From positions 1 to 40,802 of the forward strand of contig JAHYJH010000018.1 in the NCBI GenBank assembly GCA_019429185.1: 40,802 nt of DNA, in the 5' to 3' direction. Every line of letters starts with the position of its first letter. Position 1 is the stretch's first letter. The notes beneath the pieces were generated by a model, which worked only from the letters and a program-made list of their open reading frames with translations, had not been told where the DNA came from and did no database searches. Source of the stretch: Vicingaceae bacterium. GTDB taxonomy: Bacteria; Bacteroidota; Bacteroidia; Flavobacteriales_E; Vicingaceae. Shown piece by piece: positions 32,814 through 40,697 of this stretch. Position numbers and translations under genes: made by a program.

Positions 32814-32977
32814 ATTTCTTATTTCTTATTTTCGAGTATTCGGTCTTCTATCCTCACATTTCACCCTTTGTAAAAAATTCCAAATCTGCCTCGCAGATTT
32901 TCCTCTTAATCTCAAACCCTCAAGGGAAAAGGTAAACGCACATTGCCAATTTCCCATTTTACTTTTCTTATTTATTA

Positions 32978-34108
32978 TTAAAGTCTGGCAGCTAGTTGCT
33001 TTACCATTTTATTTTTCCAGGTTGTAAAATCACCTAACAAAATGTGCTCACGTGCTTCATTAACCAACCACAAATAAAAAGACAAATTATGTAATGTAGC
33101 AATTTGTGCTCCTAAAATTTCTTTAGAAATAATTAAATGACGAAGATAGGCTTTAGAATAAAAGCTATCAACGTGGCTTGTACCTTCATCATCAAGGGGG
33201 GAAAAGTCTGCTTCCCATTTTTTATTTTTGATATTGATGAACCCATTTTTAGTGAATAACATCCCATTTCTAGCATTTCTTGTAGGCATCACGCAATCAA
33301 ACATATCTATTCCTAATGCAATGTTTTCCAACAAATTAATTGGAGTACCAACACCCATCAAATAACGAGGTTTATCTTCTGGGAGAATATCAGTTACTAT
33401 ATCACACATTTCATACATTTCATCATCAGGTTCTCCAACAGAAAGACCACCAATAGCGTTGCCCTCTCTTTCAAAAGAAGCAATTTTTTCGGCTGATTGT
33501 TTTCTCAAATCCTTATACACACTTCCCTGAACAATAGGAAATAATGCTTGATTGTATCCATAATGAGGTTCGGTTTCATCAAAGCGTTCGCAACAACGCT
33601 TTAACCACCTATGTGTAAGGTGCATCGAATTTTTCGCATATTTATAATCGCACGGATAAGGTGTACACTCATCAAAAGCCATAATAATATCGGCACCAAT
33701 AGTTCGTTGAATATCCATTACATTTTCTGGAGTAAACAAGTGTTTTGAACCATCAATATGGGAAGCAAATGTTGCTCCTTCTTCTTTTATTTTTCTACGA
33801 GCCGAAAGCGAATAAACTTGATATCCGCCACTATCTGTAAGAATAGGTTTATCCCAATTCATAAACTGATGTAATCCTCCTGCTTGTTGAATTACTTCTA
33901 ACTTTGGTCTTAAATATAAATGATAGGTATTTCCTAAAATAATTTGTGCTTTTGTGTCTGAATTTAACTCATGTTGATGTACTCCCTTTACTGTTCCTGC
34001 TGTTCCTACAGGCATAAAAATAGGTGTTTTAATTACGCCATGTTCGGTTGTAATTTCTCCTGCTCTTGCTTTTGATTGTAAATCTTTTTTTTCTAATTTG
34101 AATTTCAT
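32978..34108 (-). CDS. tgt: tRNA-guanine transglycosylase
   Basis: A 376-residue Tgt that swaps guanine-34 for the queuosine precursor in tRNAs with GUN anticodons. The key motifs are intact: TDSGGYQVYSL with D92, AFDECTPYPC, GGLSVGEP and the nucleophile D271 in MFDCVMPTRNARNG. The structural zinc site is not: where bacterial Tgt usually has C-x-C-x-x-C before the YSRAYLRHL segment, this protein has DDEGTSHVDSFYSKAYLRH (residues 307-324) with no cysteine, although the final histidine H340 remains. This substitution appears to be a feature of Bacteroidota Tgt rather than a defect. A TATCTTTG box (34158-34151) lies about 42 nt upstream, divergent from the glycosyltransferase promoter. Confidence 0.95.
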   Translation of the reverse strand: MKFKLEKKDLQSKARAGEITTEHGVIKTPIFMPVGTAGTVKGVHQHELNSDTKAQIILGNTYHLYLRPKLEVIQQAGGLHQFMNWDKPILTDSGGYQVYSLSARRKIKEEGATFASHIDGSKHLFTPENVMDIQRTIGADIIMAFDECTPYPCDYKYAKNSMHLTHRWLKRCCERFDETEPHYGYNQALFPIVQGSVYKDLRKQSAEKIASFEREGNAIGGLSVGEPDDEMYEMCDIVTDILPEDKPRYLMGVGTPINLLENIALGIDMFDCVMPTRNARNGMLFTKNGFINIKNKKWEADFSPLDDEGTSHVDSFYSKAYLRHLIISKEILGAQIATLHNLSFYLWLVNEAREHILLGDFTTWKNKMVKQLAARL

Positions 34109-34150
34109 CTGTTTCCTACTTTATTAACTATCTTTAGCTAAAAACTTCGC

Positions 34151-34158
34151 CAAAGATA
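34151..34158 (-). promoter_or_regulatory. -7 box TATCTTTG for tgt
   Basis: Minus-strand TAnnTTTG match, 42 nt before the tgt ATG; part of a divergent promoter pair. Confidence 0.45.
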
Positions 34159-34182
34159 ATTATTTAGAATGGAGATACATCT

Positions 34183-34190
34183 TACTTTTG
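34183..34190 (+). promoter_or_regulatory. -7 box TACTTTTG for the GT2/sigma operon
   Basis: TAnnTTTG match, 17 nt before the ATG at 34208. Confidence 0.45.
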
Positions 34191-34207
34191 AGATTTGCGA
34201 ATAAAAT

Positions 34208-35359
34208 ATGGAAGAACTTATTAATAACAATTTTTCGTTTATACCTCCTTCATCATTATGGGATTACTTGGTTCTATTTTATGTAGTTGCTTTTATCACT
34301 CAACTTTTTATCATTTTATTTTTCTTTTCCCGTATTGCTTTCTATAAATCAATAGAACCAATTCAAAAAGAGCAAGCACCCATTTCAATAATCGTTTGTG
34401 CTAAAAATGAAAGAGAAAATCTACTAAACTTTTTGCCACTAATATTAAAACAAAATTACCCTGAATTTGAGGTAATTGTTGTCAATGATAGTTCTGTTGA
34501 CGATACGCAAGATGTGTTGAAAGCATTTACCTTACAACACAAAAATTTAAAAATTGTAACCGTACCTGATAGCGATCGTTTTTATGGTAATAAAAAATTT
34601 GCCCTGACATTGGGGCTAAAAGCAGCAAAACACCCCTTGGTTTTACTTACAGATGCAGATTGCAAGCCTGCATCATTGAATTGGTTGGCAAAAATGAGCT
34701 GCTACGCTGAAAACAAAAAAATTATGCTGGGTGTTGGGAACTATGAAAAACAACCTGGATTATTAAATAAGCTCATTCGTTTTGAAACTTTTTACACGGC
34801 AATACATTATCTTTCTTTCGCATTAGCAAAAATACCATACATGGGAGTTGGCAGAAATTTAGCTTATCATTCAGACTTATTTTTTAGTAACAAAGGATTT
34901 TCATCGCATTTACATATACTTTCGGGCGATGACGATTTATTTGTAAACGAAGTAGCCACAAACCAAAACACACAAATTTGCATAGATGAAGATGCTCAAA
35001 CGATTTCTGTTCCAAAAACCACTTACAAAAGCTGGATTCGTCAAAAAAGAAGACATTTTTTAAGTGGGTCTCATTATAAAATTCAACATCAAATACTGCT
35101 CGGAAGCATTATATTTTCTCAAACTATTTTTATAGGATTATTTTTTATATTGCTTTTTCATCCTCCTACTATCTATCTAATTATTAGTCTTTTTCTTATT
35201 CGATTTGTCACTCAACTTATTATTTTTAGGCTCTCCGCAAAAAAAATTGGTGGTTTAGACCTGATATTATTTTTACCATTTTTTGAATTGTTTTTTATTT
35301 TATTCAATCCTTTTTTAGTAATTTCAACATTTATAATTAAAAAAATAAAATGGAACTAA
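34208..35359 (+). CDS. Membrane-anchored family 2 glycosyltransferase
   Basis: A 383-residue GT-A fold glycosyltransferase. An N-terminal transmembrane helix (about 20-42) precedes the catalytic domain, which shows ISIIVCAKNERENL, VVNDSSVDDT and the nucleotide-sugar/metal D-x-D in LLTDADCKP (D149, D151), then LSGDDDLFVNE (acceptor acid) and RQKRRHF, the QxxRW-like motif of processive or lipid-linked GT2 enzymes. Two or three C-terminal helices follow (about 295-380). It probably adds sugars to a lipid-linked or surface glycan at the cytoplasmic face. Its last 10 nt overlap the ECF sigma-factor gene, so the two are co-translated. Confidence 0.9.
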   Translation: MEELINNNFSFIPPSSLWDYLVLFYVVAFITQLFIILFFFSRIAFYKSIEPIQKEQAPISIIVCAKNERENLLNFLPLILKQNYPEFEVIVVNDSSVDDTQDVLKAFTLQHKNLKIVTVPDSDRFYGNKKFALTLGLKAAKHPLVLLTDADCKPASLNWLAKMSCYAENKKIMLGVGNYEKQPGLLNKLIRFETFYTAIHYLSFALAKIPYMGVGRNLAYHSDLFFSNKGFSSHLHILSGDDDLFVNEVATNQNTQICIDEDAQTISVPKTTYKSWIRQKRRHFLSGSHYKIQHQILLGSIIFSQTIFIGLFFILLFHPPTIYLIISLFLIRFVTQLIIFRLSAKKIGGLDLILFLPFFELFFILFNPFLVISTFIIKKIKWN

Positions 35360-35958
35360 GCAATCATTTATCTCCAAAAGCTCAAATTGATTTTGAACTT
35401 GTTATCAGAGCTAGAGATTTTCAAGACGAAAAAGCTTATGCTGAATTGTTGCAAAAATATAAAGATTCCATTTTTTTTATGATGCTAAAAATGGTTAAAA
35501 ACCAAGATGATGCTGATGATTTAACCATTGAAGCTTTTGGAAAAGCCTTTAACCGTTTACATCAATACACTCCTGATTTTGCATTTAGCACTTGGCTTTT
35601 CAGAATTGCCACCAACAATTGTATCGATTTTATAAGAAAGAAAAAGATGGTTACTTTTTCTTTAGACAAAGGTTTTGAAGATAGTGAAGGCAATCAATCT
35701 ACATTTGATATTAAGGAATCTAATCTAGACCCCGAAGAACGTATTATTCGAAAACAAAAAATCAGAATTATGCGAGAAATTGTTGATCAACTTAAACCAC
35801 GCTATAAAGAATTGATTGTGCTACGTTATTTTAGAGAACTTACTTATGAGGAAATAGCTGAAACTACTGAATTACCCTTAGGAACAGTTAAAGCTCAACT
35901 TTTTAGAGCCAGAGATATGCTGTATAAATTATTACTCGCTAAAAAAGACAAGTTTTGA
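35350..35958 (+). CDS. ECF-type RNA polymerase sigma factor
   Basis: A 202-residue sigma-70 family factor with only regions 2 and 4. Region 2 contains YKDSIFFMMLKMVKNQDDADDLTIEAFGKAF and FSTWLFRIATNNCIDFIRKKK; region 4 contains LKPRYKELIVLRYFRELTYEEIAETTELPLGTVKAQLFRARDML. The linker has an acidic stretch (DKGFEDSEGNQSTFDIKE). No anti-sigma factor is encoded beside it, and it overlaps a glycosyltransferase gene by 10 nt. Homologues in Bacteroidota often stand alone, so regulation is probably by transcription or by an unlinked partner. The 54-bp gap to uvrC is filled by a heptamer array. Confidence 0.93.
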   Translation: MELSNHLSPKAQIDFELVIRARDFQDEKAYAELLQKYKDSIFFMMLKMVKNQDDADDLTIEAFGKAFNRLHQYTPDFAFSTWLFRIATNNCIDFIRKKKMVTFSLDKGFEDSEGNQSTFDIKESNLDPEERIIRKQKIRIMREIVDQLKPRYKELIVLRYFRELTYEEIAETTELPLGTVKAQLFRARDMLYKLLLAKKDKF

Positions 35959-36000
35959 TTCACCATTCACCATTCACCATTCACCATTCACCATTCACCA
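35959..36000. repeat. Heptamer tandem repeat TTCACCA (6 copies)
   Basis: Six perfect TTCACCA units start at the base after the sigma-factor stop codon and run to 36000. They form almost the whole gap between the convergent sigma-factor and uvrC genes. Confidence 0.95.
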
Positions 36001-36012
36001 TTGACAAACTTT

Positions 36013-37800
36013 CTACTTTTTATCAAAATAATCAAACACCACTTTTGCTCTTTTTTTGCTGACAACTTGTTCCAATTCTTGCAAAGTAGCTTTTTTAATA
36101 CGAACTACCGATTTAAACTTCCACAACAATTGCTGAGTGGTTTTGTAACCAATGCTTTCTATTTCGGACAATTCTGATTTAATAGCAGCTTTAGATCGTT
36201 TGTTGCGGTGATGCGTAATTCCAAAACGGTGTGCTTCATCTCTTAAATACTGTATAAGTTTCAACGATTCTGAAGTTTTGTTTAAATACAAAGGAACCGA
36301 ATCATTTGAAAAATAAATTTCTTCCAACCGTTTGGCAATGCCTATGATGGTAATTTTATTTCGCAAACCTAAATCATCTAAACTTTTTAAAGCGGCATTA
36401 AGTTGACCTTTCCCTCCGTCTATCACAATTAATTGAGGTAAAGATTGCTTTTCGTCAAGCAAGCGTTTGTATCTTCTAAAAACAATTTCGGTCATCGATG
36501 CAAAATCATCTGGTCCTTCAACCGTTTTTATGTTGAAATGACGGTAGTCTTTTTTGCTTGGCTTAGCATTTTTGAAAACAACACAAGCCGCCACAGGATT
36601 AGTTCCTTGTATGTTAGAATTATCAAAACACTCAATGTGCATTGGTTTTTCGGGCATACGCAAATCTTTCTGCAACTTTTCTAAAATACGGTCGGAATGT
36701 TTGGTTGGATTAACATTGGCTTGTTGTTTTTTTCGCTCTAATCTGTAATATTTTGCGTTGCGTTCCGAAAGTTCCAACAACTTTTTTTTATCGCCTCGCT
36801 GTGGAACGATAAATTTTATACTTTCATCTTCTAAATCTGGTAAAAAAGGAACGATAACTTCTTTCGATTGACTATCAAAACGCAACCTCAATTCTGCTAT
36901 TCCAATTTGCAACAATTCGTCATCAGTTTCTGCTAATTTTTTCTTTAATTCGATGGTATGCCCTTGAATGATAGCACCGTTAATCACTTTTAAATAGTTT
37001 ACATACGCATAGTTTTCGTCCGAAACGATAGAAAAAACATCAACATCATTAATGGTAGGACTTACCACAACCGATTTGCTTTGGTAATTTTCTAACATTT
37101 GTATTTTCTCTTTAATTAATTGTGCTTTTTCAAATTCTAATTTTTCCGAATAAGAATTCATTAACGGTTTTAAAAGTTTTGTTACACTATTTATATTCCC
37201 TTTAATAATTGCCTTAATTTCTTCTATGGTTTGTTTGTATTCCTCTTCCGCTTGTTGATTAACGCACGGAGCTTTGCAATTTCCGATGTGATATTCTAAG
37301 CAAACTTTAAACTTGTTGGCATTAATATTTTCTTCAGATAAATTAAAAGTACAATTTCTTAAAGAGTATAAACTTCTAATTAACTCCAACACCGTGTTCA
37401 TCATACGCACAGAGGCATAAGGACCAAAATAGAGCGATCCATCTTTTATCACATTTCGGGTAGAAAAAACCCTAGGAAAACGCTCATTTTTAATGCAAAT
37501 CCAAGGATAGGTTTTATCATCTTTTAATAAAATATTATATTTTGGTTGGTATTTTTTAATGAGATTGTTTTCGAGCAACAATGCCTCCAATTCCGAGCCA
37601 ACCACCAAAGTATTAATATCAGCAATCTGTTTAACAAGTAACGCTGTTTTTCCGTTTTCGTGTTGCTTGGTAAAGTAAGAAGAAACTCTGTTTTTTAGGT
37701 TTTTAGCTTTCCCAACATAAATAATCACTCCATCAGCATTAAAAAACTGATAAACACCAGGGGCTTTTGCCAATGTTGATATCGCTTGTTTTATACCCAT
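36013..37800 (-). CDS. uvrC: UvrABC excinuclease subunit C
   Basis: A 595-residue UvrC, the dual-incision nuclease of excision repair. It has the GIY-YIG domain (GVYQFFNADGVIIYVGKAKNLKNRV), a UVR motif that binds UvrB (SYSEKLEFEKAQLIKEKIQMLE), the RNase H-like C-terminal nuclease (ECFDNSNIQGT and LIVIDGGKGQLNAA with the expected acidic residues) and a helix-hairpin-helix tail (SIESIGYKTTQQLLWKFKS-like). The start is the ATG at 37800 (MGIKQAIS). A TTG three codons further out would lie within the TAATTTTG -7 box (37814-37807), so it is rejected. That box ends 6 nt before the ATG, so the mRNA has almost no leader. uvrB is at 18142-20166. Confidence 0.97.
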   Translation of the reverse strand: MGIKQAISTLAKAPGVYQFFNADGVIIYVGKAKNLKNRVSSYFTKQHENGKTALLVKQIADINTLVVGSELEALLLENNLIKKYQPKYNILLKDDKTYPWICIKNERFPRVFSTRNVIKDGSLYFGPYASVRMMNTVLELIRSLYSLRNCTFNLSEENINANKFKVCLEYHIGNCKAPCVNQQAEEEYKQTIEEIKAIIKGNINSVTKLLKPLMNSYSEKLEFEKAQLIKEKIQMLENYQSKSVVVSPTINDVDVFSIVSDENYAYVNYLKVINGAIIQGHTIELKKKLAETDDELLQIGIAELRLRFDSQSKEVIVPFLPDLEDESIKFIVPQRGDKKKLLELSERNAKYYRLERKKQQANVNPTKHSDRILEKLQKDLRMPEKPMHIECFDNSNIQGTNPVAACVVFKNAKPSKKDYRHFNIKTVEGPDDFASMTEIVFRRYKRLLDEKQSLPQLIVIDGGKGQLNAALKSLDDLGLRNKITIIGIAKRLEEIYFSNDSVPLYLNKTSESLKLIQYLRDEAHRFGITHHRNKRSKAAIKSELSEIESIGYKTTQQLLWKFKSVVRIKKATLQELEQVVSKKRAKVVFDYFDKK

Positions 37801-37806
37801 AAAAAA

Positions 37807-37814
37807 CAAAATTA
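37807..37814 (-). promoter_or_regulatory. -7 box TAATTTTG, near-leaderless uvrC
   Basis: Minus-strand TAnnTTTG match ending 6 nt before the uvrC ATG. It decides the uvrC start, since the in-frame TTG lies inside it. Confidence 0.5.
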
Positions 37815-37872
37815 ATCATTATAAAGTTGAAACATTCTATGCAACTTTTTGTTTTTCACTACGTATTTATTC

Positions 37873-38071
37873 AGAGTTTGTCCATAATGTCCGATATCTT
37901 CGTTATTCTCGACTTTCAAATCAGTCATGTACTTTAGTACACTCCTGGTTCTCAAGTCATCGAAACCTCAATCTCGAACATTACTCACAATATTAAATTG
38001 TTTTTTAGTTGTGTTCGTGAGTTCGCTTCGCTCAGTTCTGAACCAAACTCTCGACTTTATGGACAGACTCT
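37873..38071. repeat. MITE-like repeat, copy B
   Basis: A 199-bp element starting AGAGTTTGTCCATAATGTC and ending GACTTTATGGACAGACTCT, so the terminal inverted repeats are nearly perfect. It is longer than copies A and C; its interior contains parts found in each. Its right end supplies the TAA stop of the neighbouring minus-strand gene (38074-38076). No ORF is present. Confidence 0.8.
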
Positions 38072-38073
38072 AT

Positions 38074-39612
38074 TTAGTCTTTGCTAGAAAATTTAAGCTG
38101 AACTAAATATAAATAAGATTGATTATATAGATGAGAATCTATCCAGCTTAAAACGTCAAAAACGTCTAAAATTAATTTCTCATTAGAATCATTAAATAAA
38201 TCATTCAAATCCAGTTTCAATCTTTCAAGCATTTCGTTTGTTTCAGCTTTTGTCAATTCATTAAATTTATTGGTATAAAAAAAACAAATTAATAATTTCA
38301 AACTAGTTAAGCTACTTTTAACATCATCAATATCATTAAAATACTGTTTTGCAATAAAATTCAAGTAAATAAACTTTTTTTGCTCGAAGGCAATAATTAA
38401 AGACAAAATTTTTACAATAAATAGTTGAATAGAAATGCTTTTAAACTGCAATTCATTTAATGCTTTATTTGTCCAAAGATTTGCTTTTTCGAATTGATTT
38501 AACCCAATAAATGAAACAATTAAATGCAGATACAAACTAACTTTGGCAAAAATATGGATAGCTGTATCATATTTGACTAATCCCTCGAAAATGTTATCTT
38601 CGTAAGAACTGCTTTTTTCAAAGTCGCCTTTCTGGTTATAAAAAGCCAAACCAATATTTAAGTAAGTAAACAGCTTAAGTTTAATTAACCTATTAGTAGA
38701 GGAAAATCGATAAAAATCTAAAAGTTTGAGGCGTTCTTCTACTTTAGAGTGTTGTTTTTGAATAAAATGTGCAACTAATGAATTGTAAGTGTTGGATATA
38801 AAGCTTAATAAATTAATTTCCAACTGTTCAGGATTATCTTGATATAACTCAAGCCACTCTTCTTGTGTTTTGGTTGCTATTTTATAATCTTCTGAGAAGA
38901 AATAAAAATAAGCTTTTGTAGTAAGGATTAATTCATGATTATGAAAGGAGGCACTTTTGTTGTTCGATAAATTTAAAATGGTTTGTTTAAAATGGTTTAG
39001 TTTATCTGTTACTTCCTCTTCAGAAAAATTGTAAGATTCTCTGCTAACTAAAATAAGTTGGTTTCTCAATTGGTTAGTCTGAGAAAAAAGTAGGTATTCA
39101 TCTAATATTTTTTTTTCTTCGTCAAGCCCTGTTGTTGCAAAGTATTCCAACTTCCCTCTATCATACAGCTCTCTTACGACAAGTTGTTCTTTTTTTAAAC
39201 ACTCCAATAAATAAAGCTGTAAATCATATTTTTTAGCTAATGTTTTTGCCTGTTCTATTGTTTTTTGTGCCTGAATAAGTAAGCCTTTATCAAATAAGAT
39301 TTGAGCATTTTGAATATAATTAGTCACCTCATTTTCAACACTTTTTTTGTAGTGGTAAGCATTTAAACTTCGTAAAACCTGAAAATGAAGTTGGTGTTTC
39401 AAGTTTCTTAGGTTTTGAGTTAAGTCTTTTTCGTGGAGTAACTTCCTAAAGGTATCTTGATTAAAATTAACCAAGGAGTCGTAAATATCATACAATTGAA
39501 GGTATTTTAAGTCGTTTTTTTCGCCATGTCGTTTAGAAAAAATTTTAAAAAAACGCTTTTCGTTCTTTGTTAAACTTTTTACTAGCTCAAAAACAAAATC
39601 AGATTTAGACAT
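38074..39612 (-). CDS. Hypothetical all-helical protein (TPR-like solenoid)
   Basis: A 512-residue soluble helical protein. The start FELVKSLTKNEKRFFKIFSKRHGEKNDLKYLQLYDIYDSL resembles a Bacteroidota family of unknown function that begins 'K(L)SL(T/S)KxEKRxFK'. It is followed by a degenerate TPR-like solenoid (ILFDKGLLIQAQKTIEQAKTLAKKYDLQLYLLECLKKEQ and later helix pairs). It has no signal peptide and no catalytic motif. The layout is similar to the 492-residue protein at 13610-15088. The gene is bracketed by two copies of the MITE-like repeat; copy B overlaps its stop region, and copy C lies 52 bp upstream of its ATG. A TAAATTTG box (39624-39617) ends 4 nt before the ATG, suggesting a leaderless mRNA. 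Confidence 0.8.
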   Translation of the reverse strand: MSKSDFVFELVKSLTKNEKRFFKIFSKRHGEKNDLKYLQLYDIYDSLVNFNQDTFRKLLHEKDLTQNLRNLKHQLHFQVLRSLNAYHYKKSVENEVTNYIQNAQILFDKGLLIQAQKTIEQAKTLAKKYDLQLYLLECLKKEQLVVRELYDRGKLEYFATTGLDEEKKILDEYLLFSQTNQLRNQLILVSRESYNFSEEEVTDKLNHFKQTILNLSNNKSASFHNHELILTTKAYFYFFSEDYKIATKTQEEWLELYQDNPEQLEINLLSFISNTYNSLVAHFIQKQHSKVEERLKLLDFYRFSSTNRLIKLKLFTYLNIGLAFYNQKGDFEKSSSYEDNIFEGLVKYDTAIHIFAKVSLYLHLIVSFIGLNQFEKANLWTNKALNELQFKSISIQLFIVKILSLIIAFEQKKFIYLNFIAKQYFNDIDDVKSSLTSLKLLICFFYTNKFNELTKAETNEMLERLKLDLNDLFNDSNEKLILDVFDVLSWIDSHLYNQSYLYLVQLKFSSKD

Positions 39613-39616
39613 AAAA

Positions 39617-39624
39617 CAAATTTA
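39617..39624 (-). promoter_or_regulatory. -7 box TAAATTTG, near-leaderless gene
   Basis: Minus-strand TAnnTTTG match ending 4 nt before the ATG at 39612. Confidence 0.45.
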
Positions 39625-39663
39625 CAATAATTTATAATAATAAAATATAATTATTTACTAAAT

Positions 39664-39775
39664 AGAGTTTGTCCATAATGTCCGATTTATTCAAAGTATC
39701 TATTGTTTTTAAAGGTTTTCATGAGCTCACTTCGCTCGGTTCTGAACCAAACTCTCGACTTTATGGACAGACACT
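39664..39775. repeat. MITE-like repeat, copy C
   Basis: A 112-bp element, starting AGAGTTTGTCCATAATGTCC and ending GACTTTATGGACAGACACT, in the same orientation as copy B. It shares the 'cacttcgctcggttctgaaccaaac' right half with copy B but lacks the GTAC hairpin segment, so it is an internal-deletion variant. Confidence 0.8.
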
Positions 39776-39989
39776 AAATATTACAAGTTAGATATAAAAC
39801 AATATTTTAATAAATATACACTAATTTATAATTGAAAAAGATATAAATGATAAATTTACTACAAACTGAGTCAGAGTGAATGAAATTAAAATATAATATC
39901 ATGAAACGACCATGAGTAAAAGTTCCTCACACAAGAGAATGATTATAAAGTAAGTTCCATCCCGATAAAAAACAAATAAATATAAACAC
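39776..39989. other. Spacer upstream of the beta-propeller gene
   Basis: 214 bp of A/T-rich DNA with no recognisable gene. No clean TAnnTTTG promoter is seen at the expected distance. Confidence 0.4.
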
Positions 39990-40697
39990 ATGAAAAAATT
40001 TCTACTAATAACTTTTCTTGCATTGTCCCAATCACTGTATTCTCAAGATTTACAATGGTTTAGACAAATTTCAAATGTAAATGATGATATTGATGCTCAT
40101 GCAATGACTACTGACGCTACTGGAAATGTGTATGTTGGTGGTTCTTTTGATGATCAACCCGCACCTCAGGTTACTTTTTTTGGTGCTATAGAAACAACCA
40201 CACACGAACAAATGGGTTTTATTTCCAAATTTGATAAATTAGGTAATTTACAATGGACCAAAAAATTTGGGAGTCCTAACAGTACAACAGGATATAGTCC
40301 ATTAGCTATGGCAGAAAAGAATGGATTTTTATATGTAGCAGGAAGTTTTACCTATTCGTCTGCACCAGGTTTAGATTTTGACCCTGATGCAGGAACTAAC
40401 TACAGACAAAGTGGTGCTAGTTCTGCAGCCGATTTTTTTCTTGGAAAATATAATGCTTCCACGGGTGCAATGGTTTGGTGTTATACTGGCGGTAGTCCTG
40501 GCGGTGGAGGTTCTGATTTGCCTTATGGATTAGGGTTAGACAATAATGAAAACGTCTATATGATGGGGTATGTAAACAATGGCTCAACTGCCGTAAATTT
40601 TGATATAAAAAGTGGAACAGCACTCTCTGCAATGGGCAATGCTAACACAACACACATGTATTTGGTTAAATATACCCTTAAATCCGCAAGGAATTAA
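39990..40697 (+). CDS. Truncated secreted SBBP-type beta-propeller protein
   Basis: A 235-residue exported protein: signal peptide MKKFLLITFLALSQSLYSQ, then SBBP-type repeats (AMTTDATGNVYVGGSF, GFISKFDKLGNLQWTKKFG, LGLDNNENVYMMGYVNNGS, MYLVKYT). Relatives in Bacteroidota are several hundred residues longer and end in a T9SS sorting domain. Here the frame leaves the repeat pattern at YLVKYT and stops five residues later (LKSARN side), where the next conserved residues would be D-x-x-G-N. The repeat is cut in mid-blade, so the gene is probably disrupted at about 40670 by an insertion or rearrangement whose first 130 bp or so are at the window edge. The product is unlikely to be exported to the surface without the sorting domain. 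Confidence 0.75.
   Translation: MKKFLLITFLALSQSLYSQDLQWFRQISNVNDDIDAHAMTTDATGNVYVGGSFDDQPAPQVTFFGAIETTTHEQMGFISKFDKLGNLQWTKKFGSPNSTTGYSPLAMAEKNGFLYVAGSFTYSSAPGLDFDPDAGTNYRQSGASSAADFFLGKYNASTGAMVWCYTGGSPGGGGSDLPYGLGLDNNENVYMMGYVNNGSTAVNFDIKSGTALSAMGNANTTHMYLVKYTLKSARN

Noticed and set aside
37807-37809. TTG as start of uvrC
   Set aside because: Lies within the TAATTTTG -7 box, so it would not be transcribed; the ATG at 37800 fits the family start.
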